A stretch of DNA of 64,000 nt, from assembly GCA_009823395.1 (NCBI GenBank), contig CM020509.1:13292501-13356500 (forward strand), given 5' to 3'. The notes beneath the pieces were generated by a model. It was not told the DNA's origin. It ran no database searches and saw only the letters and a program-made list of their open reading frames with translations. Both the position numbers and the translations under genes were made by a program. The DNA is from Thamnaconus septentrionalis (taxonomy: Eukaryota; Chordata; Actinopteri; Tetraodontiformes; Monacanthidae). The first letter of the stretch is position 1; every line of letters begins with the position of its first letter. Positions 61,539 through 64,000 of the stretch are shown piece after piece.

Positions 61539-62357
61539 ACACCACCGGTCAATCAATAGGCTTTTCAGATGAGTCTGGACTGATGGAAGTGTTCAGCCCT
61601 TAGGCAGTAATATTCATCTGATGGCTGGAGAATCTCTCCTACAGACTAAGATGTGAAGAATGATAAAGAACGTGAAACTCGCTCCAAGTAGATCAGCGGC
61701 CGATGGATTGAATGAGAAAGACAGAGGATCGATTTATTGTCAGGGGTTTCATCTGAAAGTCCCTGATGTGCTTATTTTTGCCATCACAAAAGCACTGAAC
61801 TGTATTTGATTGCACTTTGACTCACCTGCATTCAAATTCTGCCGCTTTTCTGCCCTTCAACAAAGGGGTTTTTGAAACGTTATTAGAGATTATTAAAAAA
61901 TTCAGTATTGCATACTTTTTTTCTTACTTTTCCTCGTTCTCATTCTGATTTTTTTTGTTGTTCTATTTGCTTTCCCACACGTATCATCTTTAAAGTTGAA
62001 TATGGCTGCTGGGAAATGCGTTGAGAGGTCTGCATGAGTCATCCACCAGCTGAAGAGGCGCTATGACTGACTCGTGCGTGTGTGTGTGTGTGCGTGTGTA
62101 ACGGGACCTCGGAGATGCTTTCTTATTGCCCCCATAATGACCAGGCTGCTTGCTGTGTCAGAGTGACTTGTGTTTGCTGCCTCCTCTCTGCCACCAGAAC
62201 CCGCCTGCGCTAACCGTCCTCCCTCCTCTGTCTGTCTTCCAGGGACTTTGCCTACGTGGCGAGAGACAAAAACACGCGGGTCTTAAAGTGCCACGTGTTC
62301 CGATGTGATACTCCCGCCGCAGCCATCGCCACCAGTCTTCACGAAATCTGCTCCAAA
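37263..62357 (+). CDS. apbb2: apbb2 (Fe65-like 1, APP-binding family B member 2), 5' and middle part
   Basis: Cytoplasmic/nuclear adaptor of the Fe65 family; in known members PTB2 binds the APP tail, PTB1 binds other partners and WW binds Pro-rich ligands. ATG at 37294 in an exon whose acceptor is CTCACCAG. CDS exons: 37294..38551, 39416..39627, 40487..40633, 41116..41201, 41599..41659, 42981..43127, 43270..43397, 62243..62357 (2154 nt, 718 codons, open to the right). Apbb2-type features: [56 protein letters not shown]; these separate it from APBB1 and APBB3. The WW domain is at about 430-457 and PTB1 at about 589-718. The N-terminal region (about 428 aa) is longer than the roughly 290 aa of human, mainly through a Glu/Lys/Ser-rich segment. 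Teleosts can have two apbb2 copies; which one this is cannot be told here. Confidence 0.94.
37294..38551 (+). CDS. apbb2: apbb2 coding exon 1 (large N-terminal exon)
   Basis: One open 1258-nt exon: [16 protein letters not shown], then [20 protein letters not shown], poly-Ser, [16 protein letters not shown], a Glu/Lys-rich low-complexity part at about 37900-38080, and [20 protein letters not shown] at the end. Ends in phase 1. An open extension upstream of 37294 has no ATG and crosses the splice acceptor. Confidence 0.93.
39416..39627 (+). CDS. apbb2: apbb2 coding exon 2 (WW domain)
   Basis: Encodes [20 protein letters not shown] and [10 protein letters not shown]. The first WW tryptophan (W433) is present; the second signature position is Tyr (TAC at 39517-39519) instead of Trp. 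212 nt, donor GTGAGA, phase 0. Confidence 0.95.
39935..40078 (+). repeat. teleost interspersed repeat in apbb2 intron
   Basis: Contains GTGTGAATGTGTGTGTGCAT, then GTAAAGCGCTTTGGGGTATT and AAAAGCGCTATGTAAGTGCA, a sequence block I know as highly repeated in fish genomes (retroposon-tail type). Fairly intact, so perhaps young. Confidence 0.65.
40487..40633 (+). CDS. apbb2: apbb2 coding exon 3 (Ser/Pro-rich)
   Basis: Encodes [20 protein letters not shown] and ends [10 protein letters not shown], aligning loosely with human SLSSVTPSPTPENED. 147 nt, phase 0-0, acceptor CCTCACAG. Confidence 0.85.
41116..41201 (+). CDS. apbb2: apbb2 coding exon 4
   Basis: Encodes [20 protein letters not shown], almost identical to human APBB2. 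Ends in phase 2 at GTACAC, directly beside a CA-type repeat. Confidence 0.95.
41599..41659 (+). CDS. apbb2: apbb2 coding exon 5
   Basis: Encodes [20 protein letters not shown], matching human APHPDDDDSCSINSDPEAK in length and ends. 61 nt. Confidence 0.9.
42981..43127 (+). CDS. apbb2: apbb2 coding exon 6 (PTB1 start)
   Basis: Encodes [20 protein letters not shown] and [20 protein letters not shown], the start of the first PTB domain. 147 nt, phase 0-0. Confidence 0.96.
43270..43397 (+). CDS. apbb2: apbb2 coding exon 7 (PTB1)
   Basis: Encodes [20 protein letters not shown] and [14 protein letters not shown]. Ends in phase 2 at GTAGGC; the next constitutive exon is 18.8 kb away. Confidence 0.96.
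44659..44673 (+). promoter_or_regulatory. CTCF consensus motif
   Basis: CCACTAGAGGGCAGC satisfies every position of the vertebrate CTCF consensus CCASYAGRKGGCRSY. Located in the large apbb2 intron, 1.3 kb after exon 7. Binding is not shown. Confidence 0.6.
45322..45371. repeat. CCAT/CCAG tetranucleotide repeat
   Basis: Compound array of CATC units changing to CAGC units. Confidence 0.9.
46050..46570 (+). promoter_or_regulatory. candidate internal promoter and first exon
   Basis: A 500-nt GA/GAGG-rich block ends in ATG-CCT-GCC-AGT directly followed by the strong donor GTGAGT at 46571, with CpG-rich DNA downstream to about 47800. This resembles a 5' UTR with a four-codon first coding exon (MPAS). 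Its phase 0 does not match the next apbb2 exon (which needs phase 2), so it would belong to another transcript or be non-coding. Confidence 0.3.
46645..46688. repeat. CT microsatellite
   Basis: About 22 CT units, 75 nt after the candidate first-exon donor at 46571. Confidence 0.95.
47029..47105. repeat. TG microsatellite (about 38 units)
   Basis: Uninterrupted TG array in the large apbb2 intron. Confidence 0.97.
49394..49419. repeat. GCC trinucleotide repeat
   Basis: Short GCC array with one CAC interruption in a CpG-rich block. Confidence 0.85.
51000..51027. repeat. GAA trinucleotide repeat
   Basis: About nine GAA/AAG units in the large apbb2 intron. Confidence 0.9.
51565..51589. repeat. 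poly-T run (25 T)
   Basis: Uninterrupted T run; similar to the 25-T run at 5919-5943 in spock1. Confidence 0.9.
54484..54782 (+). mobile_element. decayed Tc1-like transposon fragment 3
   Basis: Contains TTCTACTGGGATTTTCACAA, GAGAATAGTCCCCAAAAAAT, CTTGTTGATGTCAGGGGTCA and, at the end, TATGCCTAATAAAATGGCCT. Third copy of the same family, in the large apbb2 intron; no transposase frame left. Confidence 0.75.
55322..55383. repeat. TGC/CTG trinucleotide repeat
   Basis: About 20 TGC units with one GTTGC interruption; on the minus strand it reads as poly-Gln in an unsupported frame. Confidence 0.95.
58385..58480 (+). repeat. possible head of a decayed interspersed repeat
   Basis: GCTGGTGCAGCGGCTAGCAC and the following text resemble the start of the fish repeat whose tail is made of GGAT units; such an array begins 140 nt further on. 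Weak similarity. Confidence 0.35.
58621..58825. repeat. GGAT/GGAC tetranucleotide array
   Basis: About 200 bp of GGAT units with blocks of GGAC and interspersed GAAA- and GGGT-containing variants, giving a higher-order pattern. Confidence 0.95.
58999..59032. repeat. CA microsatellite
   Basis: About 16 CA units in the large apbb2 intron. Confidence 0.95.
59383..59410. repeat. GCC trinucleotide repeat
   Basis: About nine GCC units in a CpG-rich block. Confidence 0.9.
61505..61536. repeat. TGC trinucleotide repeat
   Basis: About ten TGC units; a shorter TGC run lies near 62995-63010. Confidence 0.95.
62243..62357 (+). CDS. apbb2: apbb2 coding exon 8 (PTB1 end)
   Basis: Encodes [20 protein letters not shown] and [11 protein letters not shown], nearly identical to human. 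Acceptor TCTTCCAG, donor GTGGGT. The following exons are beyond 64000. Confidence 0.96.
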
Positions 62358-64000
62358 GTGGGTGTCATTATCGCCTCCCGTGCATGAATGAGCTAATCTG
62401 CTGCTGTGGGACGAGCTATCGAGTTGCAGTTTGACAAGCTACCGAGGAGAAAGGCGGAGAAAAGTTTTGACTTTGCTGACGGAGGAGTTTGGGGATTCCA
62501 TAAGAGCTGTACCTGCATCTTATAAATAAGGCACCTGAGAGCAGAAGGTACAGCAGTCTAACAAGACTGCTTTTATCCAGGGAGGAAAGTCATAGTGTGC
62601 CTTTTACTCTTGTCAGAATAGACCATACACCTGCCTCAACGCCTGGAATAAATCAGACTCTAACACCAAATCTAATATAAGCTCGTTTTAATCAATAATT
62701 TTACAATTTAATTATTATTATTTATGAATCTGTCTGGGTAGGCAAGCTGTCATTCTGCGTCTGGATTTACATTTACCCCTTAACCCTGCAGAAACATGAT
62801 AAATCTCTTCAAAACCAAAGAAATCAAAAGTGGATACTTGCTTATGCCCCAAACGCTGCTCATCCATCTCGATGGATCTGACAGAAGTTGGTAGGAGTTG
62901 CTGTCAAAATATATATGTGCATTTTTCTCAATGAAAAATAGCAAAGCTTTACTTCTGATGCACCAAGACTTTACGATCGAGGTAAACATCCCCTGCTGCT
63001 GCTGCTGCTAAAAAACGAAAAAGGTAGTGTGTGTTTGCTCCTTCTCATCAGTTGACTGTGATCGATTACTTGGATATGCACTTAACACTATGGCAAGGAA
63101 TTAATTAAACATGATCAAAATCAGCGCACTTACAGTATTTCTGGAAAATATAAATACAGAGTAACAGTCTGTTTCCTTCTCTCTAACGTGTGCCTCTACA
63201 ACCTACACACGCATAACACGCGGCTATTTATCCTTGCACCAGCCGTGAATGACCTTGTGGCTGATAATATCTACCTGGAGCTACAGTTTATGTTCCCTCC
63301 AAAGCCGTGCTGGCCCATTGTGGACGATTGCTTGCTCTGTTTGGTTCTTCATATCACCGAACCAGAATTGAAGCAGAGCTGTGCGACTCTAAGGTAGAGG
63401 CAGTTTTTATCTTCACTGCAGGGGAGGAACTTGGTGACCCCAGCATTGCAGCTGTGCAGAGCAGCTAATGGGGCTTTGTGTGTGTGTCTGTGTGTGTGAG
63501 AGAGAGCGAGAGAGAGAGAGAGACAGACAGAGGAAGAGAGAGAGAAAGGAAAGGAGAGTGAGGGAATGTGCCCATGCATTACTCACATGTTCCCCTGTGA
63601 GCACACTTGCAGACTCACCATATACGCTGATTAACGACACTGACAATTAATCAAGCAAGCAGCAGAGCGGACATCGAGCCAAGAGCCGAGGCCGTACAGA
63701 CACTTTGAGTCGAGTGTCCACGCTGTAGCAGGAAAGGGAGAAAAAATACAGATCTATGTCACTAATTCGCAGATCATTGAAAGGAGAAAAGAACTGATTT
63801 TGAGGAGCTGCTGTTGAGAAAAAACAAAATACCTTTAAACAGTTACCCAAAGTCAGAACTTCATGATGCAAAGACCTTAGCTCTCGTCTAGGATGGTAGG
63901 ACATGATGCTCTCTGCTTCATTCAGGTGCTCCATGCATCCAGTGACTGAGAATGATTGACAGTTGAAGTTAGGATTGAGGTTAGGGTTGGGCTCAGGTCA
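62358..64000 (+). other. apbb2 intron running to the right edge
   Basis: No exon resembling the PTB1-PTB2 linker or PTB2 was found. Contains a TGC run near 63000 and a GT/GA compound repeat at about 63477-63547. Confidence 0.7.
63477..63547. repeat. compound GT/GA repeat
   Basis: GT units followed by GA units with GC and CA interruptions. Confidence 0.9.

Larger units (their letters stand above)
43398..62242 (+). other. 18.8-kb apbb2 intron inside the PTB1 domain
   Basis: By far the largest gap between coding exons in the window. It alternates AT-rich parts with GC/CpG-rich blocks (about 43640-43870, 45900-47800, 48650-49550, 50680-51350, 54000-54350, 59340-59800). It holds a CTCF motif, a candidate first exon near 46570, many simple repeats and Tc1 fragment 3. 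No open frame here resembles a known protein. Confidence 0.7.

Overview
This window is nuclear DNA from a vertebrate, almost certainly a teleost fish. Every gene is split into short exons with GT-AG introns of about 0.1-2 kb. The predicted proteins match vertebrate families throughout. Dinucleotide repeats, GGAT-type tandem repeats, decayed Tc1-like transposons and other fish-type interspersed repeats fill the non-coding DNA. I cannot name the species. Gene identities come from comparison with family sequences known to me; no search was run.

Layout from left to right: (1) 1-8690, the 3' part of spock1 (testican-1) on the + strand: intron up to 4791, then the last five coding exons. (2) 14630-23677, a complete 19-exon Bicaudal-C family gene on the - strand, most likely the divergent paralogue bicc2. 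Its exons join in frame to 897 codons plus stop. (3) 28260-32657, a complete 12-exon dele1 gene on the + strand (519 codons plus stop). (4) About 34.0 kb to beyond the right edge, the 5' and middle part of apbb2 (Fe65-like) on the + strand: a candidate non-coding first exon, then eight coding exons (718 codons) covering the N-terminal region, the WW domain and the whole first PTB domain up to 62357. The second PTB domain lies outside the window.

spock1 and the BicC gene are tail to tail, the BicC gene and dele1 are head to head 4.6 kb apart, and dele1 and apbb2 are in tandem. The four genes have unrelated jobs: an extracellular proteoglycan, an RNA-binding translational regulator, a mitochondrial stress messenger and an APP-binding adaptor. 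Nothing suggests they work together; they are neighbours by synteny.

The points most worth a second look are: an 18.8-kb apbb2 intron placed exactly where Fe65 genes carry a 6-nt neuronal microexon; a Trp-to-Tyr change at the second signature position of the apbb2 WW domain; a GA-rich candidate promoter and first exon inside that intron; a consensus-perfect CTCF motif; a six-codon upstream ORF and an ATF/C/EBP-like site in front of dele1; a spock1 exon flanked on both sides by TG repeats; and a BicC gene that looks like a paralogue absent from mammals.
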